A stretch of DNA of 64,000 nucleotides from Torreya grandis (GCA_037957365.1 JARHVA010008348.1:1-64000), one strand, 5' to 3'; counted from the first letter of the stretch, positions 23,120-35,230 are shown. Program-made: numbers and translations. Notes: generated from the sequence alone by a model not told the origin.

Positions 23120-23178
23120 ATTGCAAGGAAACTAGTCTCTAAGCATAGCAGGCATGCTTCCCCTGGGAGTCACCAATT
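23120..23178 (+). other. 3' end of element A internal region without a purine-rich tract
   Basis: The bases just before the 3' LTR read GGCATGCTTCCCCTGGGAGT followed by CACCAATT. A continuous purine tract, which normally primes plus-strand DNA synthesis, is missing. Element B keeps a related pyrimidine-rich segment at the same distance from its pol stop. Confidence 0.55.
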
Positions 23179-25288
23179 TGTTGACCAAATTTTGCCCACA
23201 GGTAAAATTTTGGTCCCCTTCCTCCCTTGTTGTTCATGCTAGTTTTATTTCAGGATTGTTCAAGTTCATCATTTTTTGGTTCATGGCCTAGTTCAAAGGT
23301 TCATCTCAAGTTCAATATCTTAGTTTAATAATGGTTGAACCAAACCATTGAACCAAAATTTTTGGTTCAATGGGCTTGGTTCAAGTTCAAGGAATTTGTT
23401 TCTCAGTTCAAACATCTCAATATGATATGTGTTGAACCTTCATACCATTGAACCAAATTTTTTGGTTCAATGGACTTGGTTTAATGTACTTGGTTTAATG
23501 GCTTAAGTTTAACGTTTAGTTCAATGCAAAGAGTTCATTGGGCTTGGCCTTGGTTCATTGGCACACTCCTTTGAACCTTGAACTGTTGAACCAAATTTTA
23601 GTTCAATGGGTTCAGTTCAAGGGTCTACCCTTAGCCAAAGGGCAGTTCAAATAGTCAAAGTACCCTTTTGGAGGGTGGGTAGACACTAAAGACTTTTCAA
23701 AGGTTTCGAGCGTAGTCAAATAGTCAATGAGATCATCAGATAGAATTTTTATGGACATTTTGTCCATGGAAATACATAGTAAAGTGACCCAGGGTTTTAC
23801 CCAAGGAAATTGTCTGTGGAAGCCTGGGAGGGCAATACAAACATAAAGGGACCCACTGAAGGACCCCGAAGGGTAAGTACCCTTACAAGGGACTTCTGGC
23901 CAAGTCTAAGGACTTTTCAAAGGGATAAGTGCCAAGAAATTTTCAAGACAGAGAAGTGCCCAAGACAATGCCACGTGAACCTGACTGACGTGGCAATGGA
24001 GCCGATGACATTTTAGCTAGACCGGATGATGTCCCGATGGACGTCAAGTTTAGCAAAATGGTTTAGCCATTGGTTCTCAAGTGATGACATTTGAGAAGCC
24101 ATCAATTTAAAGAGGATGGAATATCTATTGGTTTTCAAAGCTTGACGGTCGAATGAGCATCAAATTTAGTAGAATAGAATGGCCTTTGTTTCCAACTAAG
24201 AAAGTATTGCCAAGGAGCCCATAATGGAGAAACCTATTGAAAGTTCACCCCTAGGGGGCCGAACAAGCTAGATAGAGACAAATTTGATAAAAGACAAGAA
24301 GACATACATAGAATGAGCAAGCAGTTAAGTCCAAGTGGTGCCAATTTGAGAAGTGACTCTAGCAAGTGAAATAGTTCCTTTGAATTGATCATGAGAAGAT
24401 GCAATAGCTAAGTAATGTAACTGGTTTCTTCATTTTACATTTAATGGGTGGATAAACTATGTTTTGACATTAAAAATGTAGAATTCAAGTAGACAAAGCA
24501 CATGGCTCATTAATGTTTTGAGCAACTTGTTGAAGGGACACAATGGCCACTTGTTGAAGGAATGCCACATGGGCTTCCTTATTTTCTCATATATATTTGA
24601 TACTTGTCATTTTTGTAATCATCTTTTTCACAATTTTACAAGGTGCAACCCTGCTAAAATTTCTACCTGAATCTATAAAGACAATTTTTTACCTCTTCTT
24701 GGATGGATATTCTGTGTATGTCCTAAGTGTTTGATTTGTGCCCAGTCATTGTCTTTTGATGCTCTCACAGGTTTAGCACCAACACACCAGTTATCTACAA
24801 GGTGCCATTGTCTATAGCTGATAGGAAAAGAGTTCCATTTAGAGGTATAGAATAGAGGAAGTCATTTATAGTATGTATTTCATAGCATCTTGGTGAGTCC
24901 CTATTCCTGTGTTTTCATAAGAACCTCCCTGCCATTTTCCTGTAGCCTGATCTTTCTACCAAGTCTGAGTGTATATTTGTTGTCTTTGTCTAATTTTGAG
25001 AGTGGGTGTGAGAAGGTCATCTTTTTTTGGTGTATCACCTCCTTAGAGTAGCTTGTTTTCATGTATCTTTATTTCCTTTTCATCCCCCCCAGTTTATATA
25101 GCTATATATATACCTATATGTATTTGCACTTGCTGAAACAACATGATACATCAAAGGGAGCTAGCCCTTATCTAGAGACTCTCCTCTCCAGCTTCATTGT
25201 CCCACAGGTGAGAGAGGAGTTTCCATGTTGCAAGGAGAGAGTAGGAACTTGTTTTCCTACCACTGGGTGCACTTTCCTGGGATCAACA
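23179..25288 (+). repeat. 3' LTR of element A
   Basis: Begins TGTTGACCAAATTTTGCCCA and ends GGATCAACA, 2110 bases. It is colinear with the 5' LTR, including the terminal palindrome, the GTTCAA-rich block (about 23255-23665) and the TATA-rich segment (about 25091-25115). Differences from the 5' copy are mainly C/T and G/A. The following ATTAA repeats the target site. Confidence 0.95.
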
Positions 25289-25769
25289 ATTAACTCACAA
25301 GGGTTAATTTTTGAACCCATTCCAAGCCCCAAATGCACCCTAACTCACCTTGGGTTGGGGTTAGTTGTTAATCCTATAAAAGTAAGCCTAGAGATATTCA
25401 TTTATTGACCTTAGAACATAGTAAAGCTATTATTCAAGATTTTATTAATGAAGTAAATTCATAGTGTTATGATGCCAAAATTGTGCCAAGCCAAGTCACT
25501 TTGAGAAAACATCAAGCCAAAGCCAAGACAACCATGGTGCCAAGAGGAGATAGAGATAGCCAAACCCCATTGATGAAGACTTATTGAGCATAATCCAAGC
25601 AAGACAATGAACACATATTTTAGAGAATTAAAGGAGGGTAAGGAAAATTTATAAGTTTATTTATATTTTAGTTGAGCTTTGTCTTTCGTTCTTTGTTCAC
25701 CAATATCCCCTTATGATCTAGGCATGGAGGTGTTATGTTTTGTTAGTGTGTTTTTATCATTTTGATTTC
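25289..25769. repeat. left arm (inner part) of the long inverted repeat
   Basis: Continues the arm interrupted by element A and pairs with about 25840-26317 in reverse complement. Examples: TAACTCACAAGGGTTAA against TTAACCCTTGTGAGCTAACT, TTGGGTTGGGGTTAGTTGTT against AACAACTAACCCCAACCCAA, and the innermost TCATTTTGATTT against AAATCAAAATGA. By eye about 80-85% identical. Confidence 0.88.
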
Positions 25770-25839
25770 AGATGTTACATTTGTGATGCTTAGAATTTAA
25801 TAATTGAGGATAGGTTAGATCAAGTGTTAGTCTCTTACT
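25770..25839. other. spacer (loop) of the long inverted repeat
   Basis: About 70 bases between the two arms, without self-pairing to either arm and without a coding frame. Confidence 0.7.
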
Positions 25840-26751
25840 AAAATCAAAATGATAAAAGAACACTAACAAAGCATATCACCTCCATGGCTATATCATAACG
25901 GGAGCTTGGTGAGCAAATAACAAATGACAAAGCTCAACTAGAATTTAAATAAACTTACAAATTTTCCTTACCTTCCTTAAATGCTCCAAATGATGTACAT
26001 ATTGGTTTGCTCAGATTGTGGTGAAGAAGTCTTCATTTTTAGGGTTTAGCTATCTCCATGTCCTCTTAGCACCATGCCTGGCTTGGCTTTAGCTTGATGT
26101 TTATTAAAAGTGACATGGCTTGGATTAATTTTGTAAATATAACCCTATGCATTTGCTTCATGAATAAAATCTTACATTATAATTATACAATGTTCTAAGC
26201 TCTCTAAATGAAGAGCTCTAGGCTTGCTTTTATAGGCTTAACAACTAACCCCAACCCAAGATGAGTTAGGGTGTAGTTGGGGCTTATAATGGGTTCAAAC
26301 TTAACCCTTGTGAGCTAACTAACCTTGATGGAGTAAAAAGGTGTCCAAATCTCATGATTAACATGAAATAAGCATGGGTAGGATATTTTTTATTTTGGAC
26401 AACTCACAAAAGGAAATGATTATTCATTTGATATTCCTTGATTTTTTTATTTCCTTTCTAATAATTCATTTATTTGTTCATAGATAATTCAATTTAGGAA
26501 TTTGATTTGATTTATCATGTTAATTAATCCCTTTTAGGCATTTTCTCATTTGTGCAAGATTTGATTTAATTGATGTGTGCATTTGTCTTATTTAGTTGAT
26601 TTTTAGGCCAAATTGATTTAATTGCTTTTTATAGATCCAAATTTGAGACATTTAGAAATTATTAGGCTAGATATTTGATGTTTGGTAAGAATTGTTCTAA
26701 ATTTGAGTATGGATCCATTGGTGGCCAATTTTATATGTCTATAATTTTATC
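25840..26751. repeat. right arm of the long inverted repeat
   Basis: About 912 bases, reverse-complementary to 25289-25769 plus 14300-14734. With element A removed the whole structure would be about 1.9 kb with arms of equal length and a short loop, as in foldback or long-TIR MITE-like elements, or a tail-to-tail duplication of a 0.9-kb repeat. A transcript would form a long hairpin. No transposase coding was seen. Confidence 0.88.
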
Positions 26752-28929
26752 CTATTTAGGAAGGCATTGTAATTTGTAATCATAGTAACATATTTTCAAA
26801 GAATATAATGGTTATGTGTGCTTACAATTTTAATGGCAATGGTTGAATTGTAGGGTTCCCCCTCAAGGGAATGGTTGCTAAAGGAGTTTAAAAATGGTCC
26901 CTTAAAATAATAAAATGAGTGGGCCAAATAAATGAAAATGATGGGGTGAAAACATAATGATTTGTCCAAAGTTGGCCAAAATCACTAAGAATGCAAGTGG
27001 GATGGTGTATAATGGTTTGCCCAAAGTCAGTTATAAGCATTTTCCCTTGATAGTGGTAAAAATTGTATGATAACATAATGATTTACCTAAATGTGGTTAT
27101 AATAATTGAGAATGTAGATGAAACATTGTAAAATGGTTTGCCCAAAGGTGGTTATAAGCATTGTACCCTGATTATAGAAAATAAGATTGATAGTTGATGA
27201 TGACAACTTGATACAAAGGATAAAGATGAATTGGGATAAACTTATAGTATGGTTATGCTTGTCCAAACTAAAAAAGGTTTAAATTATTTCATTATTTAAT
27301 TACTCTATTTGGGATATGATTGGGATTTTTGTTGGTGTTGGTGTTAAGGAGATATCGATGTTGTATTGTTGTGTAGACTTCTTGAAGCTAATTTTTGTTA
27401 TAGCACATGATGGTAGGCATCATGCTAGAACACCATGAAGACTTAGCCAAAATATACATAAGGACTGACTCCTATGATCTAATACTCAAAATAAAATAAT
27501 GCACCAATGATAAAGACCATGATGATAATGTTGATGTATAAATAAGTATTGATTTAAGAATAGTGTGCAAAGAATCACCCAATGAACACACATAGATTGA
27601 ATCAAGGTAATATTTCTAAAAGTAAACAAATAGGCACACAAAGAAACAAATAATTGTTTTCCATAATTTTATTAAAAACAACATGACATAAATAAGATGA
27701 TGAACATTAACCCTATAAAATAGGCAACAACAAAATAAACAAACAAGATGGGGGAACATAAGAAAAGGAAGGGGGTCATTGAATTATCTCCATAAACACT
27801 AGGCAAGTGGACAATTATTACATAGTTCCATAGATGATATATTCAAAAAAACTTCAAGTTGAATGTATTTCTCCCAAGAAATGGGATAAAATAAATTGAT
27901 GATGTTAAAAGAACATTATTGATATGATAGAAGAATAGGAATGAACTCAAAATATGGTGAGAGTGTGGTATAAAAGGATAAAAAGGATGGGGGAACTAAG
28001 GACAAGTGATTTCTTGTGACTTAGTGAGGGTTCCCAGAATCCTTAAGGTAGAGAAGTTATCATTCTTTTTGGTTTTCCTAAATTGATTTTACAAATAATT
28101 TTAAAAATTTGGAATATCTCAACTCAATTGAGAAATATGAGATACTAAATGGTCCAAGCTCATAAAATGGCAAGAGCATAGAAAAATTGAATGGATACTC
28201 ATAAAAAAGTGAGAGCATCATGCCAAGGGGGACTGAGCTAATCTCAAAAAGTATTGAGCACAACCAACATAGTCCCAAAATGGCCCTAAATCATAGTAGT
28301 TCCACCTTACAGTAGAAAAATATGACTAGTGTAAAATCCAATTCAAACAAAATAGGTGTAGTTGACATAATGGCACAATACAACATAGGAATGACAAGTT
28401 GGTATATCAAGTCATATTAAACAAATGTTTCCCCTGGTTTTTCCATAGTAGTTATAACTAGGATACAATAGATCATATCAATGATACTAATTTATCCATA
28501 GGTGATTATAGTTAGTAGTAAGACCGGTGAAACACTAAATTTCCCCTATAGGTAGATAAAATCAACCTCACATAAATAAACATGATAAGAATAGAATGAG
28601 AAATAAAGGATGTAACTACCAAAACTTTTATTATACTACTAAAAAATACTACCTCTATCTAGAATTCTTGAAACAACTACTAAAACTAATTTGATTCTTC
28701 ATGTGGAATATGAAACCAATGGATGAACCAAGGTCAAATAGGTTAGGATAGGATGAACTAAAACATGCTTGTTTGATAGAATGGAATGTTATAATGGATA
28801 AGAGATAGGTAAAATGATAAGCTAGTAGAATGATTAGATAATAGAATGGTAGAATGATATAGTACAAAGATTAAAATTGATAATATGGTACAACTTCAAA
28901 TGGTCCTCATGGATAATATATCTAGTCAC
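26752..28929. other. unassigned stretch downstream of element C
   Basis: No coding domain recognised. On the minus strand it lies after the pol end of element C and should hold that element's 3' untranslated region and 3' LTR, but no polypurine tract with an LTR start could be fixed. It contains a two-copy 121-bp tandem repeat (separate entry). Confidence 0.35.
26951..27172. repeat. two-copy tandem repeat, period 121 bp
   Basis: Unit 1 starts AACATAATGATTTGTCCAAA (26951) and contains AATGGTTTGCCCAAAG and GGTTATAAGCATT-like sequence; unit 2 starts AACATAATGATTTACCTAAA at 27072 and has the same blocks. The copies are diverged; no coding potential. Confidence 0.8.
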
Positions 28930-30020
28930 TCAAGTGTAGTAATACTTGAGGTGTATAATGTTCATAATCTCATCAAGTTCATTCCATTCTAGTGTGATGA
29001 GCCTATATGCTCTTGCATAATCATCTGTAAAAATCATGAAGGGACCTACCCAATTGGGTTATAACTTGCCTTTATATTTATTTTTATCCATGGTATTCTT
29101 TTTGTTTTATTTGAGTACAAGATCACCAAGGTCAAATTATATATGTTTCACATGCCAATTTTAGTTTTCCATAGAGTCTATTTTGATATGCTTGAATATT
29201 ATTCACTACATCCATGTATTTATCATCAAGTAACTCTAGATCTTAAGGTAAGCTACTCAATAGTCTTCATCATCCAAAACATGTTTCAAAGAGATGTGTA
29301 ATGAAGGTAACTTGACCTCAATGGGAATAATGGCCTCAATACCATAATCAAATGAGTATGGAGTGGATCTTGTTAGTGTGTGGTAATTAGTTTGATATAC
29401 CTAGAGGGAATAAAATATTTGAAGGTGATAATCATGGCTAGCATCATTAATAATATTTTTGAGGATACTGATGATGGTTTTGTTTGATGCTTCAACCTAA
29501 CCATTACCTTTAGGGGAATATGGCATGGAAAAATGTTTTGTCATTTTTTATTTAGCACATAGTGATTCGACATCCTTATTCTTGAATTATCTTTCATTAT
29601 CATATATAATGTTGGAAGGGATACCATAGCAGTAGATGAGATGGTTGAAGATGAATTTGGAAATTTGCTTTCTAGTTATGTAAGTGAGGGGTATAGCTTC
29701 AAACCACTTAGTGAAATATTTTATGGAGATAAGGATATGTTTATGGCCATATGATGAGGTTGGGTTTATATTCTCAATGAGATTGAGGCCCCATGTAGTA
29801 AATGGCTACGGTGTCAACATTGGTTTTAAAGTCCTAGTTGGGGCATGAATCAAACTATCATGTTATTGAAATTCATCACATCTTTTCACATATAAAACTA
29901 CATCTACATCCATTATTGGACAATAGTACCTAGTACATAATTTTTTTCAATAATACTGCCTCATTGGTGTGGGATAAACATACCCCTTTATGAACTTCAT
30001 ATAATGTTAATATAGATTTT
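28930..30020 (-). pseudogene. element C integrase
   Basis: The minus strand reads K-R-C-D-E-F-Q (remains of the C-C zinc pair) near 29890, I-S-I-K-Y-F-T-K-W in place of the first Asp block near 29740, I-I-Y-D-N-E-R-Q-F (second Asp, D-N conserved) near 29610, and the G-N-G-x-V-E-A-S-N-K block (Glu) near 29510, which here reads with a stop after G-N-G. The C-terminal W-V-G-P-F-M-I block is at about 29050, after which the frame ends. The extent is typical for a Tat integrase without chromodomain. Confidence 0.85.
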
Positions 30021-30199
30021 GTTTAAGGTAAATAACAAAGTAGAGTTCCATCAAAACTGTAGTGGTATAGGGTTAGTCCAAGTAAGGTATAAAATTAGGC
30101 ATTATGGATGAAGGCTTTGTTTTTTTTAAAGATATTAAGTGGTAAAACATGGTCATGTAAATAAGCATATAGGTTAGAATACTAGGTAGAGCTAGGACC

Positions 30200-30790
30200 A
30201 ATAAAACCATAGGTCATTATGATGGTTGATGGTTCATGAGTTGGCACTCAAAGATTTTCAATGAGAATTTGGTAGTATTTTTCCATATCTGCATCTAGAG
30301 TCAAAGATCTAATGTTAGCCATGGTATTTTCTATTATGTTACTCACCCTTGGTATATGTTCAACCTAGATGTCAGTAATCTACTACTTAAGAGTGTCAAC
30401 CATGGCCTTATAGGGAACTAGCTTGTCATCTTTAGTATAAAAGTTGTTTTTAACTTGATTGATGATTAATTGTGAATCACCATAAATGTTTAGATGAGAT
30501 ATGTTCCATTATATAGTTTGTTGAAGTCTCGTGATGAGTGCATCATATTTGGCCATGTTATGGTAGAAGAAAAGTTGAGTCTAAATGACTTAGGGATTAG
30601 ATTCCCCTATGGAGTCATAAACAAAATGTCTACCCCCAGTCCATCTATTGTGAATTATCCATCAAAATATAGCTTCCAATGTTGCTCCTCAAGAGGTGTT
30701 TCAATTATGGTCATGATGGAGTTGTTAGGAAATTCAAATCTAAGTGACCCTATATCTATAAGGGGTGCTTCAACAAGCTGATCTATAAGA
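30200..30790 (-). pseudogene. element C extra RNase H-like domain
   Basis: After the RT-linked RNase H the minus strand reads W-K-L-Y-F-D-G followed by a stop, then G-L-G-V-D-I-L-F, and later I-Y-G-D-S-Q-L-I-I-N-Q-V-K near 30450. These are the first strand with its Asp and the G-D-S-x-L-I block of the extra RNase H of Tat elements. Its place between RNase H and integrase is the normal Tat order, in contrast to element A. The plus-strand open frame at 30494-30781 is a shadow of this domain. Confidence 0.75.
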
Positions 30791-30829
30791 GCTTACCCCT
30801 TGATGGATTTTTAGTTTACATAATATATC

Positions 30830-31195
30830 TCAAACTCACTAAGAATCATGATCTATTTGGCCATGTGGCCTTGTAAATCTATTTTATATAGTATATACTT
30901 GAACATATCTACTTTTGAAATGACCATGGTCATATTGTTCAACATGTAATGCCATAGTTTATGAGTTGTAAAGACCATAGTGAGACAAGCTTTTTTCGAT
31001 GGGTTTATAATTATGTTCAAATATAAGTAGTGAATGGATTAAATAATACAATTCATGCTCTTTTATATCTTCATCATGTTGAAATATAAGTACCCCCAGG
31101 ATATTATCAATAACTAATAGATATAACAAGAATGATTTTTCTTGAATGGGAGGCAATAAAATTGGTGTATTTTCAAGATAGTCCTTTAGCTATTG
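30830..31195 (-). pseudogene. element C RT-linked RNase H
   Basis: The minus-strand frame at 30959-31156 and its upstream continuation read P-P-I-Q-E-K-S-F-L-L-Y-L-L-V, L-G-V-L-I-F-Q-H-D-E, L-Y-Y-L-I-H-S-L, and Y-K-P-I-E-K-S, the pattern of the RNase H domain fused to plant Ty3/Gypsy RT (where L-Y-I-S-V, H-D-E and Y-x-P-I-E-K are usual). The catalytic acids are not well kept. Confidence 0.75.
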
Positions 31196-31478
31196 AGAAT
31201 CTTTTTGACAATCATCATCCCAAAGAAATGTTACACCCTTATTCAATAAGTGTGTAGATGGGTAGCACTTATCATCTAATTATGAAATGAAGCATCTGAT
31301 GGATTGGATCTTTCCCTATAAATTATGGAGCTACTTTAGATTGGTTAGTGGTGAGATCTCTATTATGGCTCATACTTTGGCTGGATCAACTTTAATGCCT
31401 TGGTGAGACATGATGAATCAAAGAAATTTTCTTGATTTGATGCCAAAAACACACTTCTTAGTGTTGATCCCAACTTTG
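31196..31478 (-). pseudogene. element C RT, downstream part (thumb side of the D insertion)
   Basis: Minus strand from the D junction: a K-K-C-V-F-G-I block, H-Q-G-I-K-V-D-P, then the L-x-G-K-I-Q-S block, as in the RT connection region of Tat elements. It continues directly from the part at 41272-41950: codons on both sides of the insertion are in the same frame across one CTTTG. Confidence 0.85.
31474..31478. repeat. target site duplication of element D, left copy
   Basis: CTTTG directly precedes the TG of the D 5' LTR and is repeated at 41272-41276 directly after the CA of the 3' LTR. It falls inside an RT codon run of element C. Confidence 0.95.
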
Positions 31479-32832
31479 TGTAGACACTGAAATTGTGTCT
31501 AACCCTTGTCATCCTCCCCTTAACCCCCATTTTATTCTCCCATGCCTATTTAACTCCTCTCGACCATTTTCCCATGAGCCTTGACCCTGGCAGCATGTAA
31601 AAATGAGTAGAAGGCTAAAATTAGCCTCTGTCCCCATTCTACATCTGCCAATGTCAGTCACTACTCGACTAATGTCGCTGATGTCGGTTACTACTCGGCC
31701 GACATCGCCGATGTCAGTCACTTCTCAGCTGACATCAGTGGTTCTACTGGCGTCAGTTATCCTTACACTGCGTTCTCAACCCAAACACAGGATCCATTAT
31801 TCGTTATCTATTATCTATTATTCATTATTCAGTTCTCAATCAATTTCTTGATCCGTTATCGGACCTTCTTTCAAAACATTCTTTCATTGGACCTTCGAAA
31901 CAATCAGCCAACTTTTGATTCAATCAATCTGTAATCAAATCTCTCTCACTCTCTATCTCAGGTACAGGTATTCTACTTCAATCATCTCGCTAGACGTCTG
32001 CTACACCGAACTTCTACAACACATTGACAACAACAATCATATCTTCTACTCTATCTGCAACAAGTAACAGGTAAGCATTTATTCTGTGTTTTTATTTTGT
32101 TTTTTGGCTATTATTTTTAATTGATATCACCATCTGATTTAGATTCAGACCACAGACCCAACTTGACTTCCTCCCATATCACCTCTATCCACCCTTTCCA
32201 AAATATACAGTCTGTAACTCTACCCAGATCCTTGCATAGACCCCCAAATAATCCCTTTGACTCCCAAACAGGCTCCCTAACCCTCAGACAAAACATTAGA
32301 CCATTTTGCAGTCCTGAAACCTGTCTAGACATGACCAGACCCTGTCTAAGAACTACTACCCCAACTGACGCTAGTCATTACCCCTACCAACGTCGGCATC
32401 TTAACCGATGTCGACAACATTCCTTGACTGACGCTGGCATAGAGACCAATGCTCGCGACTGTGCAAAGCAGTTTGCTACATATCAGGTACGTATTTTGCT
32501 TTTTGTCTTATATTTTTTTCATTCTGTCTTTCATTATTTCTATTTTTGTCAAATATTTTGTTTTTAATCAGTGGGTTGATATCCCTCAAGGAAGTCTTCA
32601 TACTTCAGGGATCAAGCTTTTGCTTGATAGCCCACCATCTCCTCATCTAACATTTTTCATGTTTTAGTCTCTTTTTCTTTCAGGTGTCATCCTCCACAAC
32701 CAAAGAGGAGTTCCTGCTATCGTCTGATTTTGGTGCACACGACTTCATCCAGGTACATAAAAGCCTCAGACCATTCTTCTTAGTTTCTTATTTCTCTCTT
32801 TGAATGTAAAAAGAGAATATATCATAGAAACA
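31479..32832 (+). repeat. 5' LTR of element D
   Basis: Begins TGTAGACACTGAAATTGTGT and ends ATAGAAACA. Between about 31645 and 31760 the word CGATGTC/GACATCG is repeated in both orientations, including the perfect palindrome GACATCGCCGATGTC at 31701-31715; a second, weaker cluster is at about 32360-32450. The plus open frames at 31603-31851 and 32121-32567 lie inside the LTR and show no retroelement domain. Confidence 0.95.
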
Positions 32833-32835
32833 TTC

Positions 32836-32853
32836 TGGCATGCCCGGTGGGAC
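32836..32853 (+). promoter_or_regulatory. primer binding site of element D
   Basis: TGGCATGCCCGGTGGGAC starts three bases after the 5' LTR and differs from the site of element A at two positions, both explained by C to T or G to A. The tRNA was not identified. Confidence 0.85.
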
Positions 32854-33650
32854 ATTAGGGTATTCCTTGGGTTCCCTTTCTTTCTATTCATATAGGTGCA
32901 TTAGGTTTCTCCTTTTTCACCTTTTTCTTCTCTTCTAAATGACATCATAAGTGGGATTAAAAAGAACCTTTCTTTCTTTTCTTGCATTTCAAACTAGTCA
33001 AAACTCATATTCTTCAACCCTTTCTAAACTTGTTTTCATCCGAACTTAACATCTCGACTTGGGGCTTAAAACACATTGCATATCATTTCTGCTTGCTTGC
33101 ATTTCTTAGTCCACACCTAGTAATTAATAACCACATATTGAATTAATCGTAGTCCACTTTATGTTACACAACCGAACCACTTAGACAAATCAAACATCAA
33201 ACTCACCTGAGACAAGGCCCGACTGGGATTTCATCCCCCAGTAGATACCTTACCTGTCCTGGCAATCCTTCTTAGATTTCATCACCAAGGGGAAAGCCCA
33301 CTCTGTTCTCTGGCAGAGTCTAATCTCTAGGGGAAGTATATTTTGGCTAAGCGGGCCCAGCTTATCACTGGACTCATGAAGTGAGGGGAGCTTGCTCCTT
33401 AGCACTAGGCCAAGTACAAAACCTAACCTAGACTTTTGAGTGCCTAAACAAACATGAAACTAGCTCTAGACTACTTCTTCTAGGACCTGTCTCAAAAGCC
33501 AATCTTCCTCACACATTCTAAGGCATAAATAACCAAGATCCTAATAATTTATTCCTAGGGATTTAACGTTTAGGGTCTGCTTGTGTTCTTCATCTTTTTT
33601 TGTTCTTATCTGCTTGTTTGAGCTTGTGAGGATGTTCTTTCTTGCCTTGA
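32854..33650 (+). other. untranslated leader of element D
   Basis: About 800 bases between primer binding site and gag. No coding sequence seen. It is less AT-rich than the surroundings and would hold packaging signals in an active copy. Confidence 0.6.
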
Positions 33651-35230
33651 ATGGTTTTGACTTATATTCAAACCAAGGCTCTTGTCGACCACGTGAGGCA
33701 TCAACCTCTTCTATCTTCCCCATCCATAACCAGTCCTATAATGGAGTTCCACTCGGAGACTGAAAGAACTCCTACTCAATTGACCCCAACCCAGTCTCCC
33801 ATTGTCCCTAAAGGGGACCAAGATTTCAAAAGATTCTTGGACCTCAATGGCAGAGCCCTTCAACATTATCTTGCACAAAGCCGAATGCAAGACTCCTTAG
33901 GTAACCCAATCTATGGGATGCTGACTTCTTTAGTCAAGACAATGATCACATCAACAACATCTACAATTCAACCTATAGACAATCAAGCCAACACCTCGAC
34001 TAATAACCCAACCATGTCCTATCTTCAAATTTTAGCCTCTCCTTCTAGATCTACCTCCATAGGGGTTCTGGCACCCCCTCAACATCAAACTACTCAACCA
34101 AATCCTACACCTTTCCAAAACCTAGTGGTCTCTATGCCCCCTACTCTTACACCTATCAACACAAGAGTAACTATCTACCCTTCAACAAGTGTGGCCACTC
34201 CTCAACCATCTTTGACGGCCCCTATCCAACTTGTGCCTACCAACCCCATAACACAAGTGCCCTTGACTTCAACTTTTGCCCTGATAACTAGCTACCCATA
34301 TGTTGCGTCTACACAAACACAACTAACCACGTCATACGCCCCTCTCAATATCTTCCAAGCACCTTATAATCTAGGGGGCACTCCATCTGTCAATCCATCA
34401 GCAAACATCATCAAAATGCTGATGGACAAAATGTCCAATCTTGAGACCTCTATTTCTGGTTCACACAATGCTCTCTCATACGAGCAAATTTGCAATGAGC
34501 CCATTCATCCTTCTGTCTCGATCCGACCATACCCCAACCAGTGGGAACTTCCTAAATTCTCTCATTTTCAGAGCAAGGAAGACCCACAATAACACCTACA
34601 GGCATTAGACATGCCTGTTATCTCATTACCACGATGATGCATTACTTTTATGCACATTTCTTATGTCCCTCTCTGGCACTGCTCTTAACTGGTACAACTC
34701 CCTTACCATCCATTCTCTCTTCACATTCACTCAACTGGCCCAACTCTTCCTTGACCATTTCTCTATCAACATCACCAAAAAGGTCTCAATCACAGACCTC
34801 TATTCTATCTGGCAGTTTGAGGACAAATTTATAGCTGATTTTGTTGCTCACTGGAGAAGCCTTATCAATCAGCTCTCATTTTCCTTATATCAACTTGAAC
34901 TTATTAAACTTTTCTCCCAAGCCTACACCAAACATATTTCTTCTACCTAGTGGGTTCAGACCTTCTGCACCTTTGACGAAGCCTTCACGATGGCCCATAA
35001 ACTTGAATTACGTGTCGTTGAGGAGAACAAAGTCAAGTTGTAGAGTAAGAATCCCAACTCCAAGACCAATGACTCCTCTTCTTCTAAGCCTTCTTCATCT
35101 ACCCCTAGGTCTAAAGCTTCAACAAATGCTGTGGTCGTTAGACCTTCATCCTCTTCACCTTTAACCAACCAGCCTGAGCCATCCACATCCCAAAGCATCA
35201 CCCACTAATTCCAACAGAGATACGTACAAT
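33651..35230 (+). pseudogene. gag: element D gag core
   Basis: The structural particle protein. An N-terminal Pro/Thr-rich part (33651-34592, frame 3) has L-D-L-N-G-R-A-L-Q-H-Y-L and ends at W-E-L-P-K-F. After two frame changes between about 34600 and 34660 the core follows in frame 1: S-L-S-G-T-A-L-N-W-Y-N-S-L (34663 on), F-T-Q-L-A-Q-L-F-L-D-H-F, F-I-A-D-F-V-A-H-W-R, matching the retrotransposon gag family. A D-E-A-F-T-M-A-H-K-L-E block and a Ser-rich tail follow up to about 35200. From 34663 to the protease nearly everything stays in frame 1. Confidence 0.88.

Larger units (their letters stand above)
14735..25288 (+). mobile_element. element A: complete Ty3/Gypsy (Tat-like) LTR retrotransposon
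   Basis: A 10.55-kb element with two LTRs of about 2.1 kb, TG...CA ends (the 5' copy now ends in TA by transition), ATTAA target duplication, primer binding site, and a single gag-pol reading frame in the order gag, protease, RNase H-like domain, RT, RNase H, integrase. The LTR copies look about 90% identical, most differences being transitions, so the insertion is old. It sits inside the left arm of a long inverted repeat and is therefore younger than that repeat. Many in-frame stops and one frameshift make this copy inactive. The RNase H-like domain upstream of RT separates it from the usual Tat order. Confidence 0.95.

Noticed and set aside
14291..26760. 9-bp target duplication at the outer ends of the long inverted repeat (TTATAAGGT against CTATTTAGG)
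   Set aside because: Only weak similarity; too many mismatches to claim a Mutator-type duplication.
32121..32567. 148-codon open frame in the 5' LTR of element D
   Set aside because: LTR sequence with no retroelement or host protein pattern; the 3' LTR copy is interrupted.
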